DNA of 64,000 bases from positions 56,365-120,364 of the forward strand of contig QANU01065626.1 of assembly GCA_003254905.1 (NCBI GenBank). The letters are read 5' to 3'. This document shows, one piece after another, positions 49,582 to 62,311 of this stretch. Positions within the stretch are counted from its first letter, which is position 1. Every line of letters starts with the position of its first letter. The notes beneath the pieces are model-generated. The model was not told the DNA's origin. It was given only the letters and a program-made list of their open reading frames with translations, and made no database searches. Both the position numbers and the translations under genes were made by a program. The stretch is from Nissolia schottii (Eukaryota > Streptophyta > Magnoliopsida > Fabales > Fabaceae).

Positions 49582-49893
49582 AGTGAAAATAATTGTGTAA
49601 ATGGCATTGATGATGGATCAGGATGAGGGAGGGAAGAGAAATAGAGAGAAACTTTCAACTCAACCCATGTTGGTTGGTGTTGGGAATGGAAGAACAAAAG
49701 AAGGGTACGTGTTTGTTATGAATGCTCTCTGGAGAGAGGGGGTTGGTTTGGAAAACAGGGTGGCGTGGTCAGAAAGGATATGATGATATATATCTGAGGA
49801 GAATGCGAGCGGCTCTGGTTGAAACGGTAAATATTGGTAAATATAATATGAGAAATGATGCATGTACAACGTAGATCTGAATAATAACAGGAA

Positions 49894-50120
49894 GAGTTCT
49901 GCTACACGTACACTAAAAACCATACACCATACATACATCTCGTATTTATATACATAAAGTTTGTGTTTTAACTCCTGTAATGTTTGTGCACTTAATTAAA
50001 TATAGTTGAGAATGTTATTTACAAGTTTGTAATGTTTGTACATTCATGGAAATAAAGTTTGTGCATTATTAATGGTGTATGTATGAGTGTATGAAATTCG
50101 GTGTACATGTAGCATTTTTG
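49894..50120 (-). mobile_element. 227-bp MITE, copy C, reverse orientation
   Basis: It begins gagttctgctac and ends gtagcatttttg, the reverse complement of copy A at 16279-16505, with the same length. The flanks taacaggaa (49885-49893) and tcacaggaa (50121-50129) form a 9-bp duplication with one mismatch. The element lies about 300 bp upstream of the likely NPY promoter. Confidence 0.8.
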
Positions 50121-50589
50121 TCACAGGAAACTCTCATTAAAATACAGGTTTCATATTTACATTGTGAATAGCAATGCTCAATTCTCATAAGAGTGTCAGT
50201 TTCACAATGTAAAGAGAAAATGTAGGATTCATATTTTTTGAGATAATTAATTATTATTGTCTAGATTTATGTGGTACATATAACATTTTTTACATAATAT
50301 AACTAGTTTTGGGTGAGTCTAGTAAGAGTGTATCTAAGAGTAAACATTTAAATTTATCTATAGATTTGTTAGTATTTGTAAGTTTATTTTTGGTTATAGA
50401 AATGGTTATTAGTATTTGAAGTGGTTAAAAGTTTATTAAATTAATCATTTACATCACTTAAATTAGTTTTTTTTTATATAGATTAACTTAATTAAATTGA
50501 CAACTTCATAGAGTTATATGACCATTTTTATAACTTTAAAACTAATTTGATCGATGTAAAGATTTACTTGTATGTACTTTTAACATCTC

Positions 50590-50695
50590 ACACTTAATTC
50601 GAGAGTTATCTGTCAAAAAATCAAACACACTATGACAGTAGAGCATGAGACTTGAATTTGGTACCTTAAGTTAGTTCTTTACCATTAGACTACAT
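50590..50695 (-). mobile_element. candidate tRNA-derived SINE fragment
   Basis: The minus strand has a box A-like 'tagtctaatggtaaag' and a box B-like 'aaattcaagtctca' about 35 nt downstream. This resembles the head of a tRNA-derived SINE. No tail or target duplication was resolved. It may be an old truncated copy. Confidence 0.4.
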
Positions 50696-50699
50696 ATTA

Positions 50700-53600
50700 T
50701 ATTGTGCTAAAATAATCTAATTAAAATATATATTATCTACAATATGTGTTACTAGAAATAAATTCATAATTTTTAATTTTATCACAATTAACATTTAAAT
50801 GACAATAAAAAAATTATAAATACTTATCACCATATTATATACATTTCAATGGTTAATATTAATTATTTATATTATTTTATTATATTTATTTAATTATATT
50901 CAATTTAACAAGTTTATTGTGTAAATGACTCACCTAATGAGGTGACCTTTAATAACTATCATTCTTACATATGAGGCATCAACCTTTACCATCCGCTAAA
51001 ATTTTAAGGTGAGTGAGAAACTGAGAGTGGAGCGTGAATCAATACAATACTTGTTTGTGGAATGGAGACAAAGAATTGAATGAGGCTGGTCCATTTTCAG
51101 GGATCAGGATCAGAGCCCCTCGCCAACTTCTCTCCCTCTGTCTAACACTTCGCAGGCGTAGTGTGTATAGGGCCATAGGGAGCCAACGGCACACTCATAG
51201 GGGAAGACTTATCTTTGCACCTCTGGTTTTTTTAATTAGATGTATTTCTTTTCCGTCTCTTTTTCATATTTCATGTTTTTAAAGATTATTTACACATTCA
51301 AAGAGGAATATTTGTTTCTTCATTTCATTTACATACATTCAAACCGCAAGACAAAGAAACATTAAAAAAGTAAATGTGCGTTGTTTTATATTACGTGGGT
51401 GTAAGTTCATTGGTTTAAGTCATTTTTTAAATAAACTTATTCATTCAATGAATTGAATCATGATTCGAATAAGTTAAGTCATATTGTTTTGAATGGAATA
51501 ACCAGTCTCAAGTCGATCTAGTCATCGATTAATCCGATATTTCTTTTCAAAATTTTTGTCTATTATGTTAAGAACTTTTAGACATTTTTTTAGGCCTTTA
51601 GGTTTTTTTGGGATGTTTGGCCTTATAAAGAAACTATATTCTTTGTAGTAAAAAAATTTGTATTTTTAATTAAAAAATTATATTTTTCTTCATGTGTAAA
51701 ATTTCAACAATTAAAATCCACATGCATAAAAAACCATAAGTCCCCATAATATTAACTTACCACAGCATAAATAACTACATCATAAAAAAATTATCACAAG
51801 AATATCCAATCATCACAACATAAGGCATAATGTCATCATAAAAACAAACGACAAGATTATCAAATCTATATCAAAGGTTAGAAAGTAGAAGGAAAGTACT
51901 TAATTCATGTCTACCACAAGTTAAAAAGTAGAATGAAAGTCTGTAATCCATTCATCACCTTGCCGATTCGTTTTTCTTTGTGTTTGGGTTTTTTAATGAG
52001 TCAGTTTTGGAATAATTCAAACTGACAATCGACTTTATAAGCACTGTGGGTTTGTCAATTTTGACTCATCGATTTAACGATCCAACTTAATTGACCCAAA
52101 ACAACTTTGAGTTGAGTCAAATCAACGAATTAGACGAGTTACGTAATCTATTGACCCCTACTATGTGAAAGAACAGTTGTTAGTCTTTTAAAATAATATA
52201 AAACAACCTCTTATTTTAGAGTTAATGGTGTGAATAAATCAACATTACCTTTATTTTTTCTTTTCACTTTAGCTTTTTTTCCCACATCAGTATCAATAAT
52301 CGCGTAGTATGAATGGTGTAGAAAATTAAATAACATGCGAATTAGTGGTAAAATGAGTTTATTTTTCTATTCAATAAAAAGCTTTAAAATTAATTATTTT
52401 TAAGAGCAAAAATGATAAGTAAAATTAGACACTAAAGAGACGTTATTTTCTAAAATCCTTCCATAACATATGAGCTTTAACCTTGTACGTTAGGGTAAAA
52501 AAAACCTATTTTTCCTTTTAACATAAGTTATTCAACATTGACTTAATTCATCTCAACATTTTTGGTAGTATGAATTTTTAAAATCAGTTAAGATAATCAT
52601 TGACATGTGCTGTATCTCATTTCTCTTTGGGCAGGGAACATGAATTGAAGGGTAGCCTTTCTTACACAGGATTGTTGTCTCAAAGATTTTAGATTTTTCC
52701 ATTAAATGATATAATTTATTACGTTTGTGTTAGGTTAATTCACTTCAATTCAATGCAAGCCAGCTTGCCAAATATACTATAAACGGATTTTAAATATTTT
52801 TTCACACCCATGTCAAACGCAAGAAATCGGTCACACGGTAAATAAGTTTTTGCTTTTTAATAAATTGTGAATTTTGATTTTGTATTTTATTAATAAAAAA
52901 TTATTTGAGTCCGTATTAAATATTTTTTTATTTTAGTCTCTAACGTTAAATTGAACATGTAAAAAAAAATGTGACGAACAAATTCACTATAATTTAGTTA
53001 AATATAGTCAAACCAAATTTAGCCATTGTGAAATAAGTTAAACATTATTAAACCAATTTGAACATGGATCGATTTGACCATGATTTAATCATGGTTCAAT
53101 CATGTTTGATCGATTTAACCTTAGTTAAAACTTTATTTGATTATGTTTGACCAAAATACAATAACGTTTATCTAATTTTTATCTGTCATGTCATATTTTA
53201 GCAGTTCAACTTAACATTAAGAGTAAAATATATATATATATATATANATATAAAATAAGATAAAACATTTAAATTTAGACAAAAATTTATTAACACAATT
53301 TTAAATATTTTTTTCATACAAATATCAAACAAGAATTGGGTCAGAACCTTATTTGTTTGGTCAACAATGAGACAACCTGGTACGTGTAACTTCTCGGGAC
53401 GCCGAGTTTACAACCGCATCGTTGGACCTTCTTTAACGTTCCCCCATTTGAATCTCAGCCCAAAGTATTACATGTGATGCCAAGGCCTAAAATAAATTCT
53501 GTGGGCCACAACAAAAAACAAAAATAATCCATTGGCCCTGTTTAAAGATTACAATGTTATTATTTTTTAATTTAATGCACATTACTGCCCAGTAAGCATT

Positions 53601-54500
53601 ACAAGTAACTTAGTTGGAACGGTGTCGGTGTCGGTCGTGGTTTTATTCATATTTCATTGTTATCAGTAACTTTTCATTTATGCATCCTTCTAACTTCAGA
53701 ATATTATGTTATCAATTTCATAATGTTTGTTTGATGAGCTTTCCTTATTGCATATGTCAAGTCAGGACATGCTCACTTTAATGGGGAATACATAAATTCT
53801 AAAATTTAAAAATTGCATTTTACATGTAAGACTTCATTTGCATAGGTGTGACAAACCAACTCCTGCTCTCGAGCTATATTCCAAATATCATTCATAAGTA
53901 TCATAAGCATATTATTATATTTAATTTTACGATCTAGTTTAGAAAGCTTTTGTCATGTTTCGAGTCAAGCAAAAATTGAACAAATCTCTATTCTAATAAT
54001 TCGTCAGTAATTTTCACAAAAAATAAAAACTGATACCAAAATTATTTAGGCATCATCAAGTTGTAATAAAAATAAGTTATAAATATGTTTATAATTGTTT
54101 AAAGAGTTATTTTTAACTAAGACAAATGCAGTGGTATAACATATTTTATTTTTATAAATTTTTGCGTTAGATAACTTATAATTTATTTTCAGTCTTGATC
54201 CATTGGTACATGCTAATGCCTATGTTATTTTTTAATAATACTTAGTTGGGGTATTAAGCCTTCTTAAATACAGTTAATGTCAGGTTCAGAGTCGATTAAA
54301 ATAGTAACATTAAATTTTTCACTTTGAGAATGGATGAAAAAGTCTCCTCAAAGATTGCTTAACAAATTTTCCTTCCAACCTTTCAATACCATACCAATAA
54401 ATCGCTCAAAACTCGAAGTATGTCGTGTTCTTGTTTAGGATGATCTATATTAAACTCACCTAAACTTTTGATTAAAAAAAAAAATCTGACGCCTTAACTA
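50700..54500. other. long AT-rich intergenic region
   Basis: No gene is recognised. A GC-richer patch at 51080-51185 falls within an 82-codon frame (51034-51282) but lacks any known motif. A (TA)n microsatellite near 53229-53252 contains an undetermined base at 53247. A poly-A run near 54655-54673 ends in another undetermined base at 54674. Confidence 0.5.
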
Positions 54501-54903
54501 TTAATTTTTGTAAAGAATTCATTCATTAATTGGATCGCAATCCCTCAGATCTGAAATATGATTTTGGAGTCTTGCGTATAAACGAAAGATGCTTTGGCAA
54601 ACAAATCCCTCCGTAATTCCGATTATACCCTCGAGTCAAAAGCGAAAAACAGTAAAAAAAAAAAAAAAAAAAANGGTCTGATTCAAGCAAAGAAGCACTT
54701 AAAGTGGCGAGATCCAATAAGTAGAGAGGGGTAGTAACTGTACCGAATCTATAACCGGAGGAAAAATCAGAACCCTCTTTTCTGAGTCTCTGGAGTCGCG
54801 ACCACGCTGCTTCTTCCACCTCGTTCTTCTCCCTCACTTATAACAGCAACAACCGTTTTTGAAAAGAAAGAGCTCCTCGTAGTAGATCTCGATCTCGAAC
54901 GCC

Positions 54904-57900
54904 ATGGCGTTTTGGAGATCTCTCTCGTTCTTTGCGGTTATTCTTCTGATTTTCATCAATGGCGCTCACTGCTTCTACCTCCCCGGCGTCGCTCCACAGG
55001 ATTTCCAGAAGGTAACCGAAAATTGAAATTCCGTTACGCATCGATTACTTACTCCGTGTCTGTTTCGTTCGTTGATGTTTATGAATTGCTTGATCTGCGT
55101 TTTGAATCTGAGAACTGAGATCTGCGTTGGATTTGATAGATACTGTTTTTTTAAATTGTTGACTGAGAGGTGGAAATGTATTGAGTGTTGAGTTTTGAGT
55201 TTTGGTGGATCGATTTGATGGATTGAAATTATGTTTAATCGGTAACGTCAAAGGAGTTGTTTGTATGATTTTTTCCGGTTTGTGCATTGAATGCTACTTG
55301 AGATACTGAAAACCGTGATATTAAAATCTCGATGTCTAGTTATCAGTAACAGTTGAGCTATCTATTGCTGCTATTTCTTTGGATTAATCGTTTCAGTGCC
55401 TTTTGCTCTTTCCAAAATGTAGAGGAGCTTCTTTGTCGTCATTTTTAGCTAGAATTTGGATTTGGATTTTGATACACTGATGGGGCGAAAAGTTTTTGTG
55501 ATATCAATGAATTGTAGGATGGGTGTTGACACTCTGTATCTGTAATTAGAAATAGTTGTTTGAGGTAGAAATTGGAAATGCATCTTTGAAAGATGTTGGA
55601 GAATAGCACTGATAGACGACAACTAAGGTGTAGAAAGCATTTTATTATCCTCTACATTATTGCACTTCTTTGTATAGGGAAGCCTATTTTAAAAAATTAG
55701 CTGTAGCATCAAAATTTTACAGACGTAATTTAACAACTTTTGGGCTCTTCTAATTTTCTAATTTATTAAATCTTTCTTCATTTTACTTTGGTGTACTGCC
55801 ATCTTATTAAATCTGTCTTCTGTACCTATCTTCCACTTTTTCCAATTGTTTCTAAATTTGAAGGATATGTCATCAGATTATCTTGCACGGTTGAATTCTC
55901 GCATAATATTACTTTACAATCTTCAAAGCAGCTATAATGGCATTTCTGAAGGAAGAAAAAATCTATTTGACTATTTTTGTAGTAGCCTCGTTGAAAATTA
56001 TCTACCCATTTTTATTGGCCCTATCCACATGACATTTTGTTGGAAAAATAAGTCGTAGTGTGTCAAATGTGATATTTCTTCTTTACATGACACTCATCTG
56101 GCCTAAATATTCTGAAGTCATGTATGTGTCTGCTTAGTTCCTTAACCTGACTTTTTGAATATTTTTTTGGTACAGGGAGCTCTATTGCAAGTGAAAGTAA
56201 ACAAATTAACATCAACAAAGACCCAGCTTCCATACACATATTATTCGCTCCCATATTGTCACCCAGACAAAATACAGGATAGTGCAGAAAATCTTGGGGA
56301 AGTGCTTCGTGGTGACCGCATTGAAAATTCTCGTTATGTGGTCAGTTTTGCATGGCATATTATCTCTTGGGTGTTTTAATTTTAGGGAAAATTATATAAT
56401 AAGTTCTTGGTGAAAATACATTTTAGGTTTACGAATAACTGATCCCTTAATTGGTTAACCATTTGGCTGCTGGTTATGGAACAAGCATGTATTGATTTAA
56501 TTAATAACTTGCGTAATTAATTATTTTGGAGCAGAAATGTTTTAGCAATTATTCTTTTTTCTCTTCCTAATTTCCCTTAATTTTGCTATAGTTATCAACT
56601 GATTTTGACTCTGACATTTTTGCAGTTTAAAATGCGTGAGCCTCAAATGTGCAATGTTGTGTGTAATCTAAAACTTGATGCCAAAACTGCTAGGGAGTTC
56701 AAAGAGAAGATCATTGATGAGTATCGGGTGAACATGTATGACATGCCATTCTTTAATTTAAATTTTAATAGTTTTTGCCTGTGTTTTGCCACGATCTTTA
56801 TATGTTGCATCTTTGCTCTTCCCTTTATGCCCAGGATCCTAGATAACCTTCCTCTAGTTGTTCCCATAAAAAGGAATGATCAGGATTCTTATGTTTATCA
56901 GCTTGGTTTCCATGTTGGACTCAAAGGGCAGTATAGTGGGGTATGTTTATTATTTTATTGCACTGTGTCTCTTATTCTGAATGCCAAGGTGTTTCTTTGC
57001 TTACGTTGGCTTAATTTACAGAGCAAAGAGGAGAAGTATTTTATTCACAATCATTTGGCATTTACAGTCAAGTATCATAGAGATTCGGTAACTGAATCAG
57101 CTAGAATTGTGGGCTTCGAGGTTAAGCCATTCAGGTTGCTATTTTTGTCCTCTACCTGTTTTATTGATTTGCTTAATTAATATGGTTTATCTTTCCCGTC
57201 AATTGTAGGAGTCTTGTCTATGATTGCTCTTTTTGTAGAATCTAGTAGTTATTTTACAAATTTCAATGTTGATGTGTAGTGTTAAACATGAATACGAAGG
57301 TAAATGGGATGAAAAGACTCGTTTGACAACCTGTGACCCTCACGCCAAACACACAGTTGTTAACTCCAACAGTCCCCAAGAGGTTGAAGAGAACAAGGAA
57401 ATTATCTTCACATATGATGTTGAATTCGAGGTATGGATATCGAGATGATATAATGGTAAATATGTTCTCGTGCTTGTGAATGCTAATTGGCATACACTTG
57501 ATCCTTGGAGTAAAGCATATGTTTTGAGTGGCTAGGGAGATAAAAATTCTCTGGTCTTAAACTCTTAATAATTGTCTTCTCAACATAACTACCTTCTCCT
57601 TTTCTTCTTCCATTCAGTTAGAGTCGTCTTTCTCATTCTTGTCTTTTTGTTGACTTGTTGAAATATGATTGTGGGTTGTATGTCTTATTATATGCTTTCT
57701 ACCTTTGGCTGCTCCCTTCAGGAGAGTGATGTGAAGTGGGCTTCAAGATGGGATGCCTATTTGCTAATGAATGATGACCAAATCCACTGGTTCTCAATTG
57801 TTAACTCATTAATGATTGTTCTTTTCCTTTCGGGCATGGTGGCAATGATAATGCTGAGGACACTGTACCGGGACATTTCGAAGTACAATGAGCTTGAGAC

Positions 57901-58879
57901 CCAAGAAGAAGCTCAAGAAGAGACTGGTTGGAAGCTTGTCCATGGAGATGTGTTTAGGCCCCCTAATAATTCGGATTTGCTGTGTGTTTATGTTGGAACT
58001 GGTGTGCAGTTTTTCGGAATGATACTAGTAACCATGATATTTGCCATCCTTGGGTTCCTTTCTCCTTCAAACCGAGGTGGCCTAATGACAGCCATGCTTT
58101 TGGTTTGGGTTTTCATGGGAATTTTTGCTGGTTACGCTGCAACTCGCCTATACAAAATGTTCAAGGGAACAGAGTGGAAGAAAATTGCTCTCAGGACTGC
58201 AATTGTATTCCCTGCAATTGTATCTGCCATTTTCTTTGTATTAAATGCTCTCATATGGGGCGAAAAATCATCTGGAGCTGTGCCATTTGGTACAATGTTT
58301 GCTCTGATCTTTTTATGGTTTGGGATCTCAGTTCCACTTGTTTTCGTGGGAAGCTATGTTGGGTTCAAGAAGCCTGCCATTGAAAATCCTGTGAAGACAA
58401 ACAAAATCCCAAGGCAAATCCCTGTGCAGGCTTGGTACATGAACCCTGTCTTCTCGGTTTTGATTGGCGGAATACTCCCATTTGGAGCTGTTTTCATTGA
58501 ACTTTTCTTCATCCTTACCTCAATCTGGTTGAATCAGTTTTACTACATCTTCGGATTCCTCTTTCTGGTCTTCATTATCCTGGTGGTCACTTGTGCTGAA
58601 ATAACCATTGTGCTCTGCTACTTCCAGTTATGCAGTGAGGATTACTTGTGGTGGTGGCGGTCATACCTCACGGCTGGTTCTTCTGCACTTTACCTCTTTC
58701 TTTATGCCACATTCTACTTCTTCACCAAGCTTGAAATCACAAAGTTGGTATCTGCGATATTGTACTTTGGGTACATGTTTATAGCTTCTTACGCGTTTTT
58801 TGTGGTAACCGGTACTATTGGATTTTATGCTTGCTTTTGGTTCACAAGGCTCATCTACTCCTCAGTCAAAATTGATTAG
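54904..58879 (+). CDS. transmembrane nine superfamily (TMN/EMP70) protein
   Basis: Seven exons join in frame (54904-55011, 56176-56340, 56626-56735, 56835-56940, 57022-57134, 57280-57430, 57722-58879) to give 636 residues. A signal peptide of about 23 residues ends at AHC before FYLPGVAP, the typical EMP70 start. A luminal domain follows, with [11 protein letters not shown] and [17 protein letters not shown]. The large last exon holds nine predicted membrane spans from about residue 276 ([20 protein letters not shown] onward). Conserved blocks include [13 protein letters not shown] and [20 protein letters not shown]. The C-terminus is ...VKID, matching the KXD/E COPI-binding signal known to hold plant TMN proteins in the Golgi. 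Family roles are in endomembrane trafficking and copper or cell adhesion phenotypes. It most resembles the TMN6/7-type subgroup by memory. Confidence 0.94.
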
Positions 58880-59445
58880 TTATAGCTGTCGGTGGGTTGG
58901 GTTAATCTACTATACTTAAAAGGATGAAGAAAAGTCTGTGTAAGGATTTTGAAATTCGGGTACTATCTCGGTCAAATGTAACCTATTTCCTATACAATTT
59001 TGAATTGTGATGACAATTATTCTTTTGTTTCAGTATCATTTTAATTGCCTTCGTTGAAGTAGGATTCTCTTAGAGTGGTGCCTTGCACTGTCTAAAACGG
59101 TTGTTTTGTGTGACAGATGTATTAATATTATTAGAGCAGGATGTATCTCAATTTGAGATGAATTTCATCAACGTTATTGCAGTACGCAATCTGGAGTTTC
59201 AATGCCTGAATATACTTGCAATGAAAGCGAGCACGTTTTGCAATTTCTACATCGTTTCTTTAATCTGATTATTTATTATTTAGTATTATAACCAGTTATC
59301 CTATCCTATCCTATGGTCTAGTTGGTGCACATGTGCTGTGTTTTTCTGTATGTGCTTTCCTTTATCATTTGACAAATAATATCATGTACTATAGTGGAGA
59401 AGAATGGTTCTGTTCTGTCTCGGGATTAATCTCCGCTATGCATGT
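58880..59445. other. 3' region of the TMN gene
   Basis: The 3' untranslated region is followed by AT-rich spacer. A 61-codon frame at 59083-59268 has no support. Confidence 0.5.
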
Positions 59446-59446
59446 T

Positions 59447-59851
59447 TTGGGAGATAATATGCAAATTACTTACCCATTAATTGCTTTAAGTACCGTAATT
59501 CAGTAGTGTTTTCGTACTTGAAAATCCAATCGTTATTATAACGTAACATATTGGTCAAGTTTACATTAAATTTTATTATTATTTCATGTTCTAATATGAT
59601 ATATTAAAAAATTATATGATTTAATGTGATAAATTAATGTTTTTTAATACAATATTTGTAGAGAGGAGTATTGTAAGTTCAAGTGGTCCGTAAATTTTTA
59701 AACCTCATATAAGTTGGCTCTTTTAATGATTTGAATAATAAAAAATTTATTACGATCATATAAAATAATCACAAAATTTAATGAAATTAATTATAAAAAT
59801 TATCAAAAATTGATTAATTAAGTAACATGAAATATTTTTCCCTGAAGTATA
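59447..59851. repeat. foldback repeat, copy 3 (reverse orientation)
   Basis: The right end (gattaattaagtaacatga, then ccctgaagtata) is the complement of the left end of the family. The core 'aaacctcatataagttggct' is the reverse of 'cttataagaggttt' in the other copies. The left boundary, near 'gggagataatatgc', has diverged. Confidence 0.6.
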
Positions 59852-59993
59852 TAAGCAATCACAATAAACTAATACTACTGAAATTGTTTTTTCAAGTACA
59901 ATTCAAGAATTTCTTAATATTCTAAAGTTGAGGAATATAAAATAAAAATGTGATCAATTAATTGAATATAACAGAGAATAGTTTGTTAACTTT

Positions 59994-59997
<4 letters not shown>

Positions 59998-60036
<39 letters not shown>
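59998..60036. repeat. AT dinucleotide microsatellite
   Basis: About 18 uninterrupted AT units lie roughly 390 bp before the early nodulin-like gene's start codon. It is a likely length polymorphism. Confidence 0.9.
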
Positions 60037-60038
<2 letters not shown>

Positions 60039-60293
60039 TAGCAACGAAACAGAAACAGAACGCAGCAGATTGAACCGTTTTCCAGTTCTCATTTTCAATG
60101 ATAAGTTGCAGATTGGACCGATTTTCCTGCATCAGAAGTATGAGAGAATGTTTCTTTTTTTTTTTCACCGTTACTTTTAGCCGTTACAATGACACAGCAC
60201 AGCACAGGTTCCACGCAGAACACATAATCCAGTGGCCCCCACACCCTTTGCTGTCTTCGAAGACTCAACGGCTAGTTTCTTCCCATTTCACCA

Positions 60294-60302
60294 CCATATA
60301 TA
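60294..60302 (+). promoter_or_regulatory. TATA box of the early nodulin-like gene
   Basis: 'catatatac' lies about 125 bp upstream of the start codon, giving a leader of about 95 nt. The position fits a plant core promoter. Confidence 0.5.
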
Positions 60303-60424
60303 CAATGCTCCAAACACTCCCTACATCATTCAACACAAACCAGCTTCTTCTCCTTCATCTATCTCATAAAAAATCCAAGCACTTTGCTCACAGACTCCTT
60401 TCAGTTTTCAGTTATCAAAAAACC

Positions 60425-61196
60425 ATGGCTGGTTGCTCAAGAAGAACTGCCTCTACTTCTTCTTCTCTTTTCCTCTTGTTCCTTCTTTTTGGCTTCTCTG
60501 CAGCCAAGGACTTCTTGGTTGGAGGCAAGATAAACGCATGGCAGATCCCATCTTCTGAAGTAGAAGAAGACTCCCTCAACAAATGGGCCGAAAGGTCTCG
60601 TTTCCAAGTCGGCGATCATCTTGGTAACTTTCTAATACTCACTTTTTTTTACTTGTTTCTCTCACTAAATTGATACATTCTTAAATCAACTTAGTCAAAT
60701 GGTAGAAATGGACGATATCAAATTCCTTACATGACATTTGTATTCTGATATCTAAGTTCAAGGGAAGATCACTTACACTTTTTTCTTAATTTCAATTTTT
60801 TTTTAAACAGTATGGAAATATGATGGTGGGAAAGACTCAGTTTTGGAAGTGAACAGAGAAGACTACGGTAACTGCAGCACCTCCAACCCCAAAAAGGAGT
60901 ATTCTGACGGGAACACAAGGGTGGAGCTTGACCGTCCTGGCCCATTCTACTTCATCAGTGGAGCAAAGGGTCACTGCGAGAAGGGCCAAAAGGTCATTGT
61001 GGTTGTCATGACCCCAAGGGGCGGCGGCAGCAGCAGCAGAAGCAGATACACCATGTCTCCTGCATCTTCTCCATCATCAGCAGAGTTAGAAGGTCCAGCT
61101 GTTGCTCCATCCAGCGGTGCCATGGCTTTGCAGAGTGGCCTTGTGGTGATGGCTCTGGGAGTGTTGTCTGTTGTGTATGGGGTTTTTTCTCTCTGA
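60425..61196 (+). CDS. early nodulin-like protein (phytocyanin domain, GPI-anchored)
   Basis: Two exons (60425-60623 and 60811-61196) join in frame to 194 residues. A signal peptide (residues 1-27, ending FGFSAA) precedes a phytocyanin domain (KDFLVGGKINAWQIP to about residue 133). C88 and C122 can form the fold's disulfide. The copper ligands are not intact: the usual Cys is Ser116 (YFISGAKGHC), and no His precedes RFQVGDHL, although H121 remains. This is the rule for the early nodulin-like subgroup. A Pro/Ser/Ala-rich stretch (MSPASSPSSAELEG, PAVAPSSGA) suggests arabinogalactan glycosylation. The hydrophobic C-terminus (LVVMALGVLSVVYGVFSL) suggests a GPI anchor. Members sit at the outer plasma membrane. 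The upstream in-frame ATGs at 60098 and 60305 are not used because the signal peptide starts at 60425. Confidence 0.92.
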
Positions 61197-62311
61197 TGTG
61201 TGAGGCTTGATTATTGTGATTTGCAGCAACTCTTATTCTTTTAATGTATGGATTATTTGATTTTTTATAAAAGAAATTTATTATATGTATAAAAAAAGAT
61301 ATATGAAAACTAGATATCTTATTCATGTTCTCTAGGATATGAAAATTTCCTAAATACATTTAAATTGAGAGTTCCTTCGCCAAAATTTACCGGACAGAGA
61401 ACTTTTAAAGTGAGATAGATCCAAATCCAAATCCACTAGATTAAATGACCGTTCCTGTGTGGGTAAACTTATTTAGAATTTTGCTAGCACAGTAAATAAT
61501 TAAAAAAAGAGACTTCAATAAAAAAAAATAAAAATTTTAACTACATTCAAAGGCATTGAATGCTTTAAAAAACAAATTATTTTTTACTCTTAAACAAGTG
61601 AGTAAATGTTTGAACTATTTATTGCAACTTTCATACTTGGAATTTCTTTTTGATAAGTTAAATTGTGAGATACATTGCTCTTGCATTTTCTGATAATTGA
61701 ACTTATGTCTTCATTCTTACAAAGGGACCAAGCTGTTTATCCCTTGTACGTTCACTTGGGTTTTTTTACATGATAAAAAAAAAATGAGTACAAATTAAAA
61801 TACATCATCCAAATAACTCCCTAAACTCAATCACCCGCGGCTGTTAATCCTCCAGTTTTCAATTGAGGAGAGAGGTACTCAAATTGGCTACCGTAATAAA
61901 CTTCCGGTTACGTAGATCAATAGTTCTTCAAACTGCACTCAAAGGTAAGGTAGGGCATTTCACATTACCAGAAACAATTGCAACTCCATTTATAGTAAAA
62001 TATAAGTTTTGGTACATTGGAAAAACATACATAGAGCAAACTGGTGTCTGGTGATTGATAAAAATATTGGGGGTGCAAATGGAAATTTACAATGATCCCA
62101 AAAATGTATTGTCAGCTCAGCATTCCTTATAATGCTGACAGTGAAAATTCTTAACACCCTAAATTATATAGAACAGAACCAGATTCACACTGCAGTTACT
62201 ACAACAAAAGACATTTAAGTTTGGGTCATGAAACTCATGAAAGTAAACAAGACTGTAACTCGTGAAAGTAAACATGACTGTCACAAGAAACTCTACCAGA
62301 GTTAAGGAAAA
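61197..62311. other. convergent intergenic spacer
   Basis: This holds 3' regions of the early nodulin-like gene and the C1D gene, which point toward each other. It is AT-rich with poly-A runs. A 63-codon frame at 61863-62054 is unsupported. Confidence 0.5.

Noticed and set aside
51034..51282. 82-codon open frame in a GC-richer patch
   Set aside because: No family resemblance. I considered an organelle-derived insertion but recognised no plastid or mitochondrial gene.
54526..54837. 103-codon minus-strand frame upstream of the TMN gene
   Set aside because: It crosses a poly-A tract with an N and has no motif. It overlaps the likely TMN leader and promoter.
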